Assembly: GCA_030770425.1 (NCBI GenBank)
Contig: JASJFT010000171.1
Location: 1 to 64,000 of the forward strand
Origin: Darksidea phi
Taxonomy: Eukaryota > Ascomycota > Dothideomycetes > Pleosporales > Lentitheciaceae
Direction of reading: 5' to 3'
Length of the DNA stretch: 64,000 bases
Part shown: positions 10,299-23,700 of the stretch, in pieces
How positions within the stretch are numbered: position 1 is the stretch's first letter
Layout of the letters: each line of letters opens with the position of its first letter
The notes under the pieces: model-generated
Told to the model about the DNA's origin: nothing
What the model saw: the letters and a program-made list of their open reading frames with translations, nothing else
Databases searched by the model: none
Made by a program: the position numbers and the translations under genes

Positions 10299-13200
10299 TA
10301 CCCTGTCCGTCGTGTCACTTGGTCGTCAAACTCCGCTTATTGGCTTTAAGACGCCATGGACAATGTTCCTTCTCTTCTGCCCACGTTGGGAATTTCAACC
10401 GTTTATCTGGATATACCCGATAGCGTGTTACCGTTCGTTGTGAAAGCCATTTCTTTTTATCCGAGCTAAATTGGCTTACGGCTCGTCGTAATACCTCGTC
10501 ACTCAGTTTTGCAGCGTTCGGCGTTGTTCGGTGTGGGTTTGGGTATCAGGCCCATTGTGGTTTGGGAAAGGGGGGTATATGTATACGTTTAAGATATCAC
10601 TGGACTGGGATCATGGCATTTATTGGGAAATGAGAGACCCCACGGAGGGAGGCGTCGGGGTCGGGGGTGAGCGAGAGCGCCATCTGATTCCGGGATATCC
10701 ATGGCTATATGTTTTTCGTATTGGTTTGGGAAAGGGATGACACGCTACATGCGCGCGATGACTGCAACGAATATTTCCTCTACCCCTCACAGTCCTGGAA
10801 TTGCGTGTACATGCCGTTTATTCAATCCCGCCAGGCACGTCATACGATTATGGCACTGCGCATAAGTTTGCCATCAAATATCAGGTCCGTGGTTGGAGAT
10901 GTTATGTTACGACGGCGTGGAACCATCGCACATGTGAACAACGACATACCTCGGAACACCTCAATTCATCCGCGTCATGTCATAAACCTATATTTGACAG
11001 TTCTCCAAGCTTAATGTGGTAGGCAAACCGTCAGCGGCCGTTAGCGCCACCAATTCGGGCCCGTATTTGTGGGAAATTGAAGCCATCAATACTATCGGTA
11101 TGGAGCTGGAGGATTGCATAGCAGGGCAACGGTGAAGGAGCTCGAAGGAGCAGTCGTCCGGAAAGTCCGGCGGCTTCTAGCGTAACGCGCGCGGGAGTGC
11201 ACCCATTGCATGATTCACAGTCCGCTACCTAGGGATTCCTCTGGAACTTGCGCAGGGCAGTTAGGGTGCAGGGGGATGGCGGGCGCTATGAGTGTCTTCG
11301 GAAGTCGGTCCTCTATGGGAGGGAGCTATCTTAGGAGTGAGAATGACGGGAGATGAAGGCAATACTTTGTTGTAGTCGCCGTGGGAGAGGCGGGATTACT
11401 AGGGCTCCTGCACGGCGGCTATTCCTTTGAGTCCGAGAGCGAATGCGCAGGCACAGAGATCGGAATTGGGGCCGTTGGACATGGAACCCCCCGTAAAGTG
11501 GGCATGAGGACTTGAAGATGAGCACTATGCCAGCCAGCGCTCGGCCATAGCACGGGACCTAGTTTCCCGAGCCGCGCAACAAAGTTGCGGCCGGAGAACA
11601 GAGACCCGACGACGCTTTTGAACCTAATGACGACGAACGTCGACGACGCACTATCACTTGACCGTCTGCCATGCTGTGTCTCTATCATACGCGGTAGCAC
11701 AAAAAGCAGAAAAGCAGAAAAAGCATGGCGATGCGGTGCTTCCGCGTTCTGACGAATCCCAAGCCCTGGGGAGAAGGCATGAGTTACGAGGTGAGGTTGG
11801 AGACGTGAACACCGACTTCCCGAATGGGGATCATGGCTCGTACTGCGATTGGCGGCTGAGGCCTTATTTGCAGGGCCGTCCACGTCCAGGGATGAAGTTT
11901 CTTTTGATGCTCAGCCCGCGAATGACGACGTTGGCCTGCTGGCGCCCAGAACCGTACGAGCTCTGCAGAGGACCAGCTTCCCTCCATTCCCAGTAATATC
12001 ACGGCGTCCACGGATGAACCTGGACGAAGGAGATGCCGGAATGCGTCGCCATGGCTCGTACACATTGCTACCATGTACCGTCACATATCACACGGTTTCT
12101 TGCAGAGAGGGACAAGCAGAGGTGTCCGCGGAGGGCCCGCATCACAACGGCTCACACGCCCGGGGAAGTCCAAGCGGAGAGTTTCGGTTTCAACGTCAGT
12201 CTGTGTGTTTCAAAGCCGATCGACGGGTCTCACAGAATGCTGCTACAGCAGGGTTCAAGCTTGCCAGGCACGTGGCGCGATCCCAGAGCGGCGGTATGGG
12301 ACATTGACCATCCGCTATGGCATCAAATGGCATCAAACTGTCGACGGGCGGAGAGACCAAGCGCCAACAAGTCATGACGCCCCGGCTTCCCGTCACTCGC
12401 CGAGGCTGCCGCTCCTTCATGCAAAGGCGCCGCTCAGCACACGGCCACGGGTGCAATCTGCTGTAGCTGAGCTATCCTGAGCGGTCGAGCAGCGTTTGCG
12501 GGCGTTGGAAGTAACTGTCTTCCGAGTCTCCACCTTGGCTTGCACCGTCTCAGCATGCGCCACGGAGAGGCAGACAGAAGGCGATTTGCGGTCGCCGCTG
12601 GTACGCTACCATGGGCCGAGAGACACAGAATGTATAAAGTTTGTCCCGTCGAGACATGAGATGAATCACAGCATCCACCGGCGTCCCGCGGGCGGCCACC
12701 ACCAGACACTACATTGCAACTATACCTCATCAATAGAGTTGGAGACGGCCCAGCACTGCAGACGGGACCCTGTCGGCGTGTTATTTATTCACGCAAGGTT
12801 TCAATGCTCCATCACGCTCTGCTATGCGCCATTGGCCAGCAATCAGCATGCCGCTCCCGCCATGCGTACCCAATCCCTCCGTGGCCTGCCGGCGGCTTTC
12901 AGCGTGCGATGAGTGGCTTGTCTGCTGCCTCTTTACGCCCGAACACGCATGTCGTCCACGACACCCGTACTGCCGGGACCCGGGCGGGCAGTTGGCGATG
13001 CTCTGCTGCAATCAATCCAGGCTTTTCTTTTGCCGCCAACGGATGTCAGGCGGGTTAAGTCTGGGTTGGCCCGCTAACCTCCTTGGGAGGTAGAATATCG
13101 CTGATGTCTTCGACGCAGGCAACATTGATGAGGCTCCACGGTCAAGGGATGGGCTGTGGGCAATGGCACTGCATCGTGCATCGGGTCTCGCGCCGCTTTG

Positions 13201-14404
13201 GGCACCCAACCAGCTCGATATACATCTGCGCTCCCGGCAAAAAGTGGCTGCGGGTGCCTTCACGCGGTTTCAGTAAGGGCTCTGGCTGTGGCGCTTGACG
13301 ACACGATCACCAAGCCCAATTGCCGTCCTCCCGCCAGCCCTCAGCATCGGGCACACCCCTCCCTCACTTGTCCTCGTACACTGAGCCGGCCAAGCACCTC
13401 CTGCTGTCATCTCTGCGGTGACCCCACCACAGCTGCAAAGGCGGTCCGCTTTAGGCTCGACGCTGCGAATGCTGCGAATGCTGGCGGGTCTGCAATGAAC
13501 ATGGGCTTCAGTTGACAGCTACGATCATCGCCGGGATGTTGCCCGCAGCGCCGCAGAGGGTCATTGGGAGCGAGTCAGCACATCCCGGCGTGCTCTGCGC
13601 GCTGGCAGCCCCGAAGAGGCATGAGGCTTGCTCCCCAGAGCACGGCCAGCAGCTGCTTAAAACTTCCAAGATCGCAATGTGGGCTGCACTAACATGTGGG
13701 CGGAAAGCGGAAACGTCCGGCTCGAACTAAGACTTTCAGCAGCGCGCACGGCCGTAGGTGACAAGAGGGCTCGCAGGCCTTGTTCCCTCATTTGCATAGC
13801 GGAGCCGGGGTTGACTTCTCTCCCCGCGCATCCATGAGCACTTTAGTTGCGGACTGAAGGCGCCCAGCATAGTTTCTCCTTAAGCCCTGTGAGATACATG
13901 GCTGTCCCAGGCACAAGCAGTAGCTTACGCACAATCTTGATTTGCGCCTGCTGTGTCTTGTTCAACATCGACAGCACTACCACTCAGTTTCAGACTGCCA
14001 CTTGACCTGCCTGCATCGACGCCGCCCCTGTTGCGCCCCAAGTCGACCTTGCTACTTGCTAAGAGTCGAGACTCCTAGGTGCTGTTTAAAGGCCAGCTGG
14101 GGTCTCGCCTCTGAAGCTAGCAAGGGACCCGATCGCAAGCCTTGTCCATCCCGTTCACACTCGCTGTCCTCTGATCCCGTCTTGGTTCGACAGTTGCCCG
14201 TCTCCAAACACGCATTGACAACACTACCACCCGTCCCGACGCCCTCGTGCAGGACCCTTCGCAAACCGCTTGCGATCGCCCTTGCACCCTTGCACGATCC
14301 TAGACCTCTCAGGGCACGGATGACGTTGATCATACTTCTGCGATTCTCTTGTCACCAGCTGCCGATCATCTGTTGCGCAACTCGTTCTTTGCAGCGTCAG
14401 CATC
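10299..14404. other. Long gene-free stretch upstream of the Zn2Cys6 gene
   Basis: About 4.1 kb. All ORFs on both strands are short (154 codons or fewer in most of it), overlap in several frames and show no domain. The part from about 13.9 kb is CT-rich and reads like a long 5' leader or promoter. Large upstream regions are common for fungal regulators. Noncoding RNA or upstream ORFs cannot be excluded. Confidence 0.5.
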
Positions 14405-16861
14405 ATGTCTGGATACTATCCTCCAAATTCGAACATACCGCCGCAGTACTACAATATCAATCCCAATGTTGCCAACGTACCACCGATGATGCCTCCAGAC
14501 GGCTCTTATGCCCACGGCATACCAGAAAGCCCGGTGTACCATGGAATGTCTGGACCTTATGTACCCTATCCAGATCCGCAGATACAGCAAACGTACCCGG
14601 GCCAGCATGAGGATGTCCCTGGCGCGACGGATTCGGTACAAGGTGGAAATGCGCGCGTAAGACGTCGACCAGGTACTGGCGAGCAAGTCAAGCACCGACG
14701 AACACGCAGTGGATGCTATACTTGCAGACAGCGGAGAGTAAAGGTGAGCTTTTCTTGTTCCCAGCAACATAATTGAGTCCGTGTTGACGCCATCTACAGT
14801 GCGACGAGACGCATCCAACGTGCGAGAGTAAGTGACTACCCCATCTACCGTGTGGCATACATATTGCTTAGTGCTTTTCACTTAGGGTGCCGGAAAGGGA
14901 AACGTGAATGCAGTTATCCTGACCCTCAATCCAACCAAAAGACCGGCCGAAGTGGGTCCAAGTCAGGAAAATCGTCGTCGGTTGAAGGCTCGTCACCGGA
15001 GGACCACGACGACGATGGAGTGGAACGATTGCCCGCGATCGTCGACGACGAAGAGGATGATTTCGACACTGAAAAGCATCAGGAAACACGAGAATCCTCC
15101 GAAACTCCTGCGTTGACGCTTGACCGAAGCCCGTCGCCGTCGGTCGAAGCCTCTCTAATGACACCGGTTGTGGCTACGCGTCCACAGCTCCCTCGGAAAG
15201 GCAGTCATCAAGGCACTAAGCCGGTCACACCGGCAAAGGCGGCGTCGGCCCTACCGAAAGACGTCCAGTTCTATCTCAACTACTTCAAGAACCACATGTC
15301 GCATCACCATTACTCGTTGAAGCGTGACACGAACAACTTCCTCAAGACAGACTTTTTAGCGCAGGCGAAGAAGTATGAGCCTCTACTATATGCAGTAGTA
15401 GGCTACGCCGCTTACTTCCACACACTCGCGCAACCAGACGGCCGAATATCCACCTTTCTACAGTACTACAACGAATCGGTAACCCGGCTTCGCATTTCCA
15501 TCACCAGGGACAAGAAGCAAGGTCTTGCAACTTTCTTGACAATTCTGCAACTTGCAGCGATCGAGGTAAAGATTTGGAGCCAACGGGCCATCAACTGGCT
15601 AACTGGATGCTTAGGAAGTACTCGGCGATTGGGTTAACCTCATGGGCCATCAAAAAGCCGCATACGATATGTTGACGCGGCTATATACGCCTGAAACAAT
15701 CATTCGGTCTGAATTCCTACTCAAGGTGCTTTTATGGTACATCCGCTTTGACCTCTTTGTTGGCTTCCAATCTGCTGGGGAGTCCGTTCTTAGCCAGGAC
15801 TGGTATGTCGCAGTGCATAACCACTACAACGAAAAAATTCGAGAAAACCCGGACGATTTGGGCTTGAAGTACGAGGAACGATTCGCCTATTCTCGGCTCT
15901 TGGCGAAAGATTCAAACGACTTGTTCGCGCGCAAGGGAAAGGGGCTGCTCAGTGATGATGCTTTCATGCAACAGTTGGCAGAGGTGAGCGCAAGGATTGA
16001 TGGCCTGGATAAAGACATTGACCCAATGCTACTCGATCCCAAACACAAAGTCCAAAGCTTTCCCGGTACACCAGATCCCGATAGCATCGTTAATCCCCAC
16101 GAGGCTGGCATCCTCTGGGATGGGGAGCATTGGACGACAAACTACCTCGTTATGGACATGTACGGCATTATGTTTATGCACCAAATCTCGCTTTCTATGG
16201 CCCTGCGCAAGCCCTTTGACCACGCATATGTTGAGAAAGCGTTTCGAGCGGCTCAAGCCTTCGAAGCGATTCGCAACTATCCGAATGCACCTCCGGGGGC
16301 GGTGATTGAGGCGCAAGCAACCATGGCCATCGCCTGTATATTCATGCCGAAGGATAAAAAGACAACAAATTGGTGTCGCCGACAGTTTGTCAAGATAGAA
16401 TGCGCAGGGTACGCCGGGTGTTCATTCTTAGCTGCTTTTCAGCATCCTTACATCCACCACTTTTACATTGCACTACTGACGGAAACCCTAGGTACATCTA
16501 CTCCGACACGTTGCGCAACCGGATGCTCGAAGGGTGGGGTATCAGCCCGTCAGATTGGTGGTTGCCCAACGACGAGGGCTGTCCACCCATAGTCCGCTCG
16601 ATCAAGAACTTCATCCGTGAGAGAACGACGGCTCCCAAAGACCAGATCTCAGAAGACTTGCGCGAAATGAAGGGCATCTTTAGCACACTCACGATCTCGG
16701 ATTCACCGCCAGAATACTCTGCGGGTCATACGCCGATCGAGGGCGTCGCGGGCGTCGGCGGAGCACCAGGCTCTGGAGACGAAACGGGCGTGTACACGGG
16801 CGGATCTCCAGATTACTCCAACGCGGACGCCTACTGGTTGGGACAACATCCCCAACAGTGA
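14405..16861 (+). CDS. Zn(II)2Cys6 transcription factor, 736 aa, five exons
   Basis: Exons 14405-14743, 14800-14827, 14886-15565, 15615-16408 and 16492-16861. Only after splicing the 28-nt second exon does the zinc cluster become complete: C104-x2-C107-x6-C114-x6-C121-x2-C124-x6-C131, preceded by a basic KHRRTRSG. The N-terminus is Pro/Tyr/Gln-rich (MSGYYPPNSNIPPQYY). The C-terminal two thirds is a helical fungal transcription factor region, with LGDWVNLMGHQKAAYDML and LLWYIRFDLFVGFQSAGE; these motifs recall the Moc3-like branch of C6 factors. All introns have GT/AG ends and keep phase. It is a nuclear DNA-binding regulator; targets cannot be read from the sequence. The long empty upstream region suggests complex control. 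Confidence 0.88.
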
Positions 16862-17945
16862 ACCCTGAACGGTAAGATAACAACAACCTAGGATAGCGGC
16901 TGCATGCAGCAGCAGATGCGTCTGAAGCGCTTTATTGCTCAGCCCTGTCACACAGCGTGGTATTGCAGGTCAATTCCGAACGGCGTTCTGTGCTACGCTA
17001 GATTAATACTTCAAGCACGGCTTGCATCCTGCATCTCTAGCATCCCGCAACGCTGTACCACACACACTGCAGCTGCCTCCGCCCCAATCTGGCAATCCCT
17101 AGCGAGACAACCCCACTTCATGACGCTTGCGTCTACCAAACATATCACTTTGTTTCAACGTCAAGGGTCGGCAGCAGGGCCCCTTCCTTTCCTCGCCGTC
17201 CTATCGTTGGGCGGCACATGGCGATGGCACGGCACACACGGCACGTCCATAAGGGATCACGGATAAAATTGCGGAGCAAAAGTTTCCGATAATGTTTTTT
17301 TGTTCGGGCCGGTGGTTCGAGAGTCTCGAGGGGTGATAAAGTTGGATATGCTGAGATACCCCAGTACAGGCATGGTAATTACGGGATTGGCGTATGGACG
17401 GTATGGTACTAGCATATTACACGGCACTGCTCTTCTTTCGAGTCGCTTTCGGTCGCTTTTTCCCTTCTACTTCGATGTACCCTAGGACGTGGATGCCTGC
17501 TAGGCACTGCTGATTATGTTTTCCCTTCGCCTACGTTTTTAATCAGTATACGTATAGTGCAGCTCAACATTTCGCCGCCGATGTCTTCGCGGGCATGATC
17601 TTGCATTGCTTGTTGTCTAATTTGTTTATCCGTGCGTGGATTTTTTGGGAAATGGGAATTGGCACAGCTATGGGGTCTTCTCAATTATTTTGTTCGGCGT
17701 AGATGATGGCCCATTGTGAGGCCTAGATTTGGTCCAGTATCGAAGCGTACCTATGGCCTACGGCCAAATGTGGACTAGGCTGTGGCGCCATATCAGGGTT
17801 TCACATAGCACCGCCGCATAGTGCACGGTCCACGCGTCTTTCATCAGCGGAAGGCACCACATGCAAGCTCGACATCGCATCCAGCAAGAAAAAGCCGCGA
17901 ACCACTTTTAAAGCGCATCAACCGCATTTCGTCAATACTGCCAAA
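16862..17945. other. Intergenic, nothing recognised
   Basis: About 1.1 kb. T-rich stretches at about 17290 and 17510-17700 are likely in the 3' flank of the Zn2Cys6 gene; the rest is the upstream region of the BAR-domain gene. No ORF with a domain is seen. Confidence 0.5.
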
Positions 17946-19304
17946 ATGGACAAGTTTCAAGCTATCGGCAAGAACATCTCGTAAGCCAACCTCGCCGTTC
18001 ATACTGGGCTCTCTGCGAAGCTTTGGATTCGCTGACATGGATACTGTAGTGCCACGTTCACGCCCTTTGCGGCTCGGACACAGCAGTTTGTCAAGGAATC
18101 ACTTGGGCAAGCTGAAGACAAGGTGCGACCGCCCCGACGAAGTCCCCTCGGCACTCGCAAAGACGGCTTCTCTCCCCCGGGATCATAGCTGGATGGATGT
18201 TGACAGGCGTATGATAGACCCAACTGCCGCCGGACTACATCGAGCTCGAGAAGCGCGTCGATGCTTTGAAGAAGGTACACAATACTATGCTCCAGGTCAC
18301 GTATGGCATCTCCGCAACCCTCCTCTGGCAGTTGTCGTGGACCTGACACGCAGCATCTGACAGGTCCCAATACTCAAACGAAGCCTACGACTACCCAACC
18401 AACATCCGCGAATCCTTCAACGACCTCGGCAAGACCGTCTCTGAGAAGGTCCAGCTCCTCTCTTCCGCAACCTCCCCGCAGGAAGCCCAAGCCGCCCTGA
18501 CCGCACCACCCTCCGCGAAGCCGCAGCCCAAGACCTTCAGCCATGCTGTGGCCCGTGCCGCCCTGAACAGCTCACACGTTCTGTCAGGCGAGCACTCTGG
18601 TGCTGGCGAGGATCCCCTGGCCACCGCTCTCGAGAAGTTCGCTGTCGCCAGCGAGAAGGTTGGGGAGGCTAGATTGGCACAGGATGCACAGATCCAGAGC
18701 AGGTTTCTGGCGGGCTGGAGCACAACGCTAAACACCAACATCATGTTTGCAACACGCGCCCGCAAGGCCGTGGAGAACGCGCGGTTGAGCTTGGACGCGA
18801 CCAAGGCTAACGCCAAGGGTGGTGCTTTCACTCTGCCTGGCCAGGCGGGTCGGAAAGATGGAATGGAGGAGGAGCTGACTGAGGAGGCGAGGGCCAAGAT
18901 TGAGCAGGCTGAGGATGAGTTTGTGGGGCAGACGGAAGAGGCTGTGGGCGTCATGAAGAACGTGAGTACCCCTCTTTCAACCGCCTGCGCATTCTTGCTG
19001 ACTGAGTGTCCAGGTTCTCGACACCCCTGAGCCGCTCCGCAACCTCGCGGACCTCATCGCTGCACAGCTTGAGTACCACAAGAAGGCATACGATATCCTT
19101 TCGGAGCTGGCGCCCGTCGTCGACCAGCTGCAGGTTGAGCAAGAGGTGCGTCGCCACGACTCGTCTGGTTTCTAATCGCATTCCACCTGTTTTGGCCTCT
19201 CCTCTGCAAATCTTGGTCTGATTAGTTTCAGCAAAAATATCGCAATCCCCACTGATTTGTTCGTTGCATAGGCCAGCTACCGTAAGGCTCGCGAGGGCGC
19301 TTAG
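17946..19304 (+). CDS. BAR-domain protein (Gvp36-like), 317 aa, six exons
   Basis: Membrane-curvature-sensing BAR protein, probably acting at endosomes, Golgi or plasma membrane. Exons: 17946-17980, 18050-18122, 18218-18300, 18364-18961, 19014-19145, 19272-19304. The joins are phase-consistent and restore family motifs: MDKFQAIGKNIS, TPFAARTQQFVKESLGQAED, LPPDYIELEKRVDALKKVHN, NIRESFNDLGKTVSEKVQLL, then the second half with FAVASEKVGEARLAQD and the C-terminal EYHKKAYDILSELAPVVDQL. Long amphipathic helices fit the three-helix BAR coiled coil. There is no SH3 domain, so it belongs to the simple fungal BAR class and not to the Rvs167 type. The many small 5' exons are why the start is not visible as one ORF. 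The last exon is only 11 codons including the stop. Confidence 0.87.
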
Positions 19305-20076
19305 ACTGTAGGTGTGGTGTGAAGGACGTGGATCGGATGTATGAGTTTAGGTTATAGCGTTTGTGTGATGGACGCGGATAGTAGCTGTGTACGGCCGGCG
19401 ATTCTGCCTTTGCTTTGATAGCCTGGGGAAGAGTTTTGGCGTCTTCTCTTTTTGCTCTTCCCCACGCCTGAGTTTGGAACTCTACAAGTGCGGAGAGTTT
19501 TTTTTTATCTCAATCATCAGGTTTTGCAGACTTGTTCTATGTCTAGATCTGTACATGTGTGATGCTCATCGTTGTCATAGTCCTTGCTGCACATTCTTCG
19601 TACTGCCTCTGGACAGCACTTTTGTGTTAATTGGCGGTGCTTCGCATCTTCGTATCTGAAGCCGTCCAGAACCACCCCTAAACCCCTAATTATCCTTATT
19701 GACATCTTTAAATAATAGGAATATTAAAAACGCATGAAGGGATCTCTATGCTATTTGCGTACTTGTTATGAAAATATCATTGACGCTCGGTTGACAGAGC
19801 CGGAAAGTCAAAATGGAGTTGTGGGCGCACCTCAGCCATCTATCCCATGCAAACAAGAAAACCACATTCCAAGAACACAAGACAGTAAGTGCCAAACCGC
19901 CAAACCTCCTATTTCACGAAAGCGAGACTTGCGATCGAAACATCAAGCGGGAGTACCAAATCAGCGCTCCATCACACAAACCCGCCAGGGTCTCACATCC
20001 CTCAAACCACCACCACACAACCACTCCAGTTAAACAGCCTATCCCTCCATCTCATCCAAAAATCAAACTCCTCAAA
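19305..20076. other. Intergenic, nothing recognised
   Basis: About 770 bases. It is T-rich in the first half (3' flank of the BAR gene) and C/A-rich from about 19980 (leader of the next gene). The long ORF continuing upstream of 20077 has no ATG-supported coding pattern. Confidence 0.45.
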
Positions 20077-20736
20077 ATGGCCCCTCCAACCCCTACATCC
20101 CCACCAACGCTCTACTTCGGCTACGGCTCCAACCTCTGGCTCCACCAAATGCGCACCCGCTGCCCAACATCCACCTACCAAGGCGTCGCCCGCCTATCTA
20201 ACTACCGCTGGATAATAAATGATCGAGGCTACGCCAACGTCGTAGGTATCTCCTCTTCCAGTGCTTCAAAGCACGCCGCAGCACAACATACCAGCTACCC
20301 CACCGTCGTCTTCGGCCTCGTCTACACGCTCTCGCCCGCCGACGAAAAGCGTCTAGACCGCAACGAAGGCGTCCCCATCGCCTACACGAAAGAGCTCCTC
20401 GACGTCGATTTCTGGAAAGCAGAGAATGGAGCCAAAATCGACGTCTTCAAGCCCCCGACTTCGACGCAGAAAATGCTCGTTTATATTGACCGGAAACGTG
20501 TTACGGAAGATGAGCCTATGGAAGAGTACATTTATCGCATGAACAAGGGGATTGATGATGCGCTGGCCATGGGCGTGCCAGCAAAATATGTCGATAAGGT
20601 GATGAGGAAGTTTATTCCGGAAGGGGAGGGGGATGGTGGGGAGAGGAAGGAAGTGAAAGCGAAGGCATTGAGCCAGGCGACCGAGTTTGTGGATGAGAGT
20701 GGTGTGATGTTGAATGGGCCCAAGAAGGTTGGATGA
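20077..20736 (+). CDS. Gamma-glutamylcyclotransferase-like protein, 219 aa
   Basis: GGCT/AIG2-like fold enzyme. The family converts gamma-glutamyl amino acids, or glutathione itself in the ChaC branch, to 5-oxoproline; fungal paralogues such as GliK act in epidithiodiketopiperazine metabolism. Near the N-terminus is the substrate-loop signature YFGYGSNL, and near residue 100 DRNEGVPIAY, whose Glu is at the position of the catalytic acid. I chose the ATG at 20077 because MAPPTPTSPPTLYFGYG puts the first strand right after a short leader; the frame stays open 88 codons upstream without family resemblance. No thiol-oxidase or methyltransferase genes are adjacent, so a secondary-metabolite role is not supported here. 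Confidence 0.85.
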   Translation: MAPPTPTSPPTLYFGYGSNLWLHQMRTRCPTSTYQGVARLSNYRWIINDRGYANVVGISSSSASKHAAAQHTSYPTVVFGLVYTLSPADEKRLDRNEGVPIAYTKELLDVDFWKAENGAKIDVFKPPTSTQKMLVYIDRKRVTEDEPMEEYIYRMNKGIDDALAMGVPAKYVDKVMRKFIPEGEGDGGERKEVKAKALSQATEFVDESGVMLNGPKKVG

Positions 20737-23700
20737 AATCTTTCTATTGGTGTTACATCCCACGAGGGCGAATGGCGTTGGAGGCGCGACGTCGTCGCAC
20801 TCTAACACCTTCTCTCTTCGCCCGGCTATTAGAAGGGGCATCTTCGTTTTTGCATAGTTGATATCTATCTGTTCACCGATTATACGTAGTACGCTTCACA
20901 ACTATCGACACCAATATGAAGGCTTCACATTTTCATCTTTAATCTTATTTTGCAATTGGAATGCCATAGGTTAGCCAATGTCATTTCTCCACTGGCAAAA
21001 ATCAAACCGCCATTCGATTAATAAATCCTCCTCCCACCACCCTACTCGCTCGCCACTACATATGTCTTTCCTGCGGTTAAGCCAAGACAACGACACTCAG
21101 CCAAGACCACCCGTTTCTCTACTCTAGTTCAAATCGCCACTCGCTGCTAAGATGGTCATATGACTTTATCATAGCTGTTTAGCCCAATCATATTATATAT
21201 ATTACACATATACCTCGCCCGAGCCCTGTTGCGCAGGAGCCGTCATGGTAGCGAGTTGCAAATATTTCGCCCTGCAACCAAAGTAAAGTTATCCGAAGCC
21301 AAACCGGACCGGCTCAACACGTTCGCCCTCGTTCCACATCCGAACCGCATCTTGGTTGTTGAGAAAGAGAGTTTTTGGGGGGGAGGAGGCGTGCGGAGCC
21401 GCGTTCTCCGCAGCAGATCGGGGCATCACATTGGTGCGTTCGTCCAAAGCTAGACTCTAGAGCGGGAGCGGGCCTCCACATCGGCGCCAACGGTCGATTC
21501 ATGGGTTCGGCTTGTATGACTGCGATGCGCCGCAAACCGGCAGCTCAGGGTTCATTCAAAGTTCAAGATTCCAGAAGAGTAGGCCCGAATGGGGTTGCCG
21601 ATTCGTCATCCGGACCCGTTACGGTAGACTTGCATGGAGGATCGTGGAACTTGCATTATTTTCCTGAAGGACGGGGGGAGTACTTGAGTGGGAACGGATG
21701 GGGTCTGGAGGGGCACGGATCGCGCTATAGTGTAGGTAGGGGGGACATATTCAACAATAGCTTGAGCATCGAGGACATGAGGAACTCGATGTCATTTTCT
21801 TACTGTTGGGACATCGGAAACGCTACAATAGTGTGCCCACATCTCAACCGTTCGGACGTCCATCCTCACTTGATGTCGGCTTACAAGGCCAATTTACCCC
21901 TCCATATCCTACCCTAACGCACCCCTACCTTCCTACCCGCGGCTCCGGAACCCCTACAAGCATCACCCACCCTTGGCACAGTAAACGGTGAAGTCGAGCC
22001 TCAGAGAGTGGCCAAAATCCACGGCGAGATATGAGCGTGGCAAGGAAGCCGTGGCGCAAAAGCCGGTTGATGGCGACAGGGCTGGAGGAATCGAGCGAAA
22101 TTGGGCCGCAAGGCTTGGTCATTTTTCTCTTTTGGCGGCGGCGCAAGACGCGGGAAGACGGCGTAGTGCTTATAAGTGTGAATACGGATGCATTCGCTGT
22201 GGGGTCCGGTCTATGCTGTATTCGCTACCTTTTGCTGGAGTGTAAGATGTCGGACACCTCCGTCTACACTAAGCCTCGCTGACCTTACCATTTCCTCATC
22301 TCAGTACTTTGCCCACTTTCCCCGTCTTACACGCATACTATAGCATCATCACATGTACCTCTACAGCCCCAATCTCTCCAGTCCAATTGGCCAGGCAAAA
22401 TCGCACACGACCAAATGTGCATATCCACCGCCGAACGCACCGTTTGACCTTCTCCCCCCCAAAAAATGCATAGCACCGCCTACCATGCAACCCCCCTGCC
22501 TTGCAAGCATACGCACTCTTATCAGCCTAATGGAGCCTCAACAATTACAGCACCGGACAACTACTCCTTCTCCTGCCGCATTTACTATTTCCGCGCGCCC
22601 TGTGGCCCACGCTAGACATGTTTTAAACGTAATGTCCCCCCCCAAATACGGCCCTATCAACGACCACAGTTCTCAACTCCTGGACCGGGAAACCCAAACC
22701 GCGGTAATTAAAATTCTGGGCCTCGCTACTGCAGGACCTGGGCTCCAGAGGTCTCCGCCGATCATGCACGCTCCGCATCAAGATTGGGTCCCGTGCTTCT
22801 GCTTCCCCCAACCTCATCATCGGGCAAAAGTGCGTGACGTGAGGTTAACGTTTCCAGCGCTGACGGCAGCGAGGCGAGCGGCACGGGCGGGAGTAACGAC
22901 CGTGTATGCCAGCGGACGGCCCGCTATCGGTGTGAGACTGTGGGTAAGCGGTGCAGGGCTGGATGCCTGCGATCTGAACTAGGATGGCGCCGGGTTTCTT
23001 TGTTTGATTGTTTGGACGTCATATCTTGGCGATTCTATTGGGTTCTGTTCATTTCCTTTGGAGATATGGGTGGGTGTAGCTGGTGGTTGCATCTGACAAG
23101 ATGAAGGGGGGGTCAACACCGGTCGTATAGGCTGGCCTGTAGGGCTTTCAGGATGGTACACGAAGTGCAGCGAGTAGCATTAGTCTACCCGCCCTTGCCG
23201 TCCCGTGGGGGTTTCGCTGTCGTCCGAATGAGGCGGACCTGTGGGAGCCAGCATAAGATGGTCCCATCATGGCCATAAGCAGTGAAACACTGTTAGAACG
23301 TTACGAATGAACAGCAGCCGAACTGCACACGTGCTCAAGCGAGGCAGCAAGTCCGTGACGCACGATACGCAGGCAGATACGGTTTGGGAAAGAAGGCCGC
23401 AGTGGGATGAGGCGTGTACTCGACGCCCACGTGAAGAAATTCTCGCGCGGGATGCCGTGTCCAATAGTCCTCCTCTGGTCGGTCCTACTACTGAGATTCG
23501 GCATGCCGAGTAGGCTGGACAACCAGCTCTTATCCTGTGGCGCATTGTCGGTGTGAGACATGCTTGCGCGTGCATCCACACCCGGACGAATAGGTTTCTC
23601 CGCCAACCATTGACTCTGGCAATCGCGGATCTGATTAAATCGGTGCGGATAGACGTTTCACGGCGCCGGCTAACGCGCAGCATGGGCGGTTGCAAATATC

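Noticed and set aside
11419..11883. 154-codon minus-strand ORF in the 4.1 kb gap
   Set aside because: No domain and overlapped by several other frames of similar length.
21375..21917. 180-codon plus-strand ORF
   Set aside because: No recognisable motif, starts inside a G-rich run, and competing frames overlap it.
22353..22982. 209-codon plus-strand ORF
   Set aside because: Proline/threonine-rich composition typical of C-rich noncoding DNA; no motif, no splice context.
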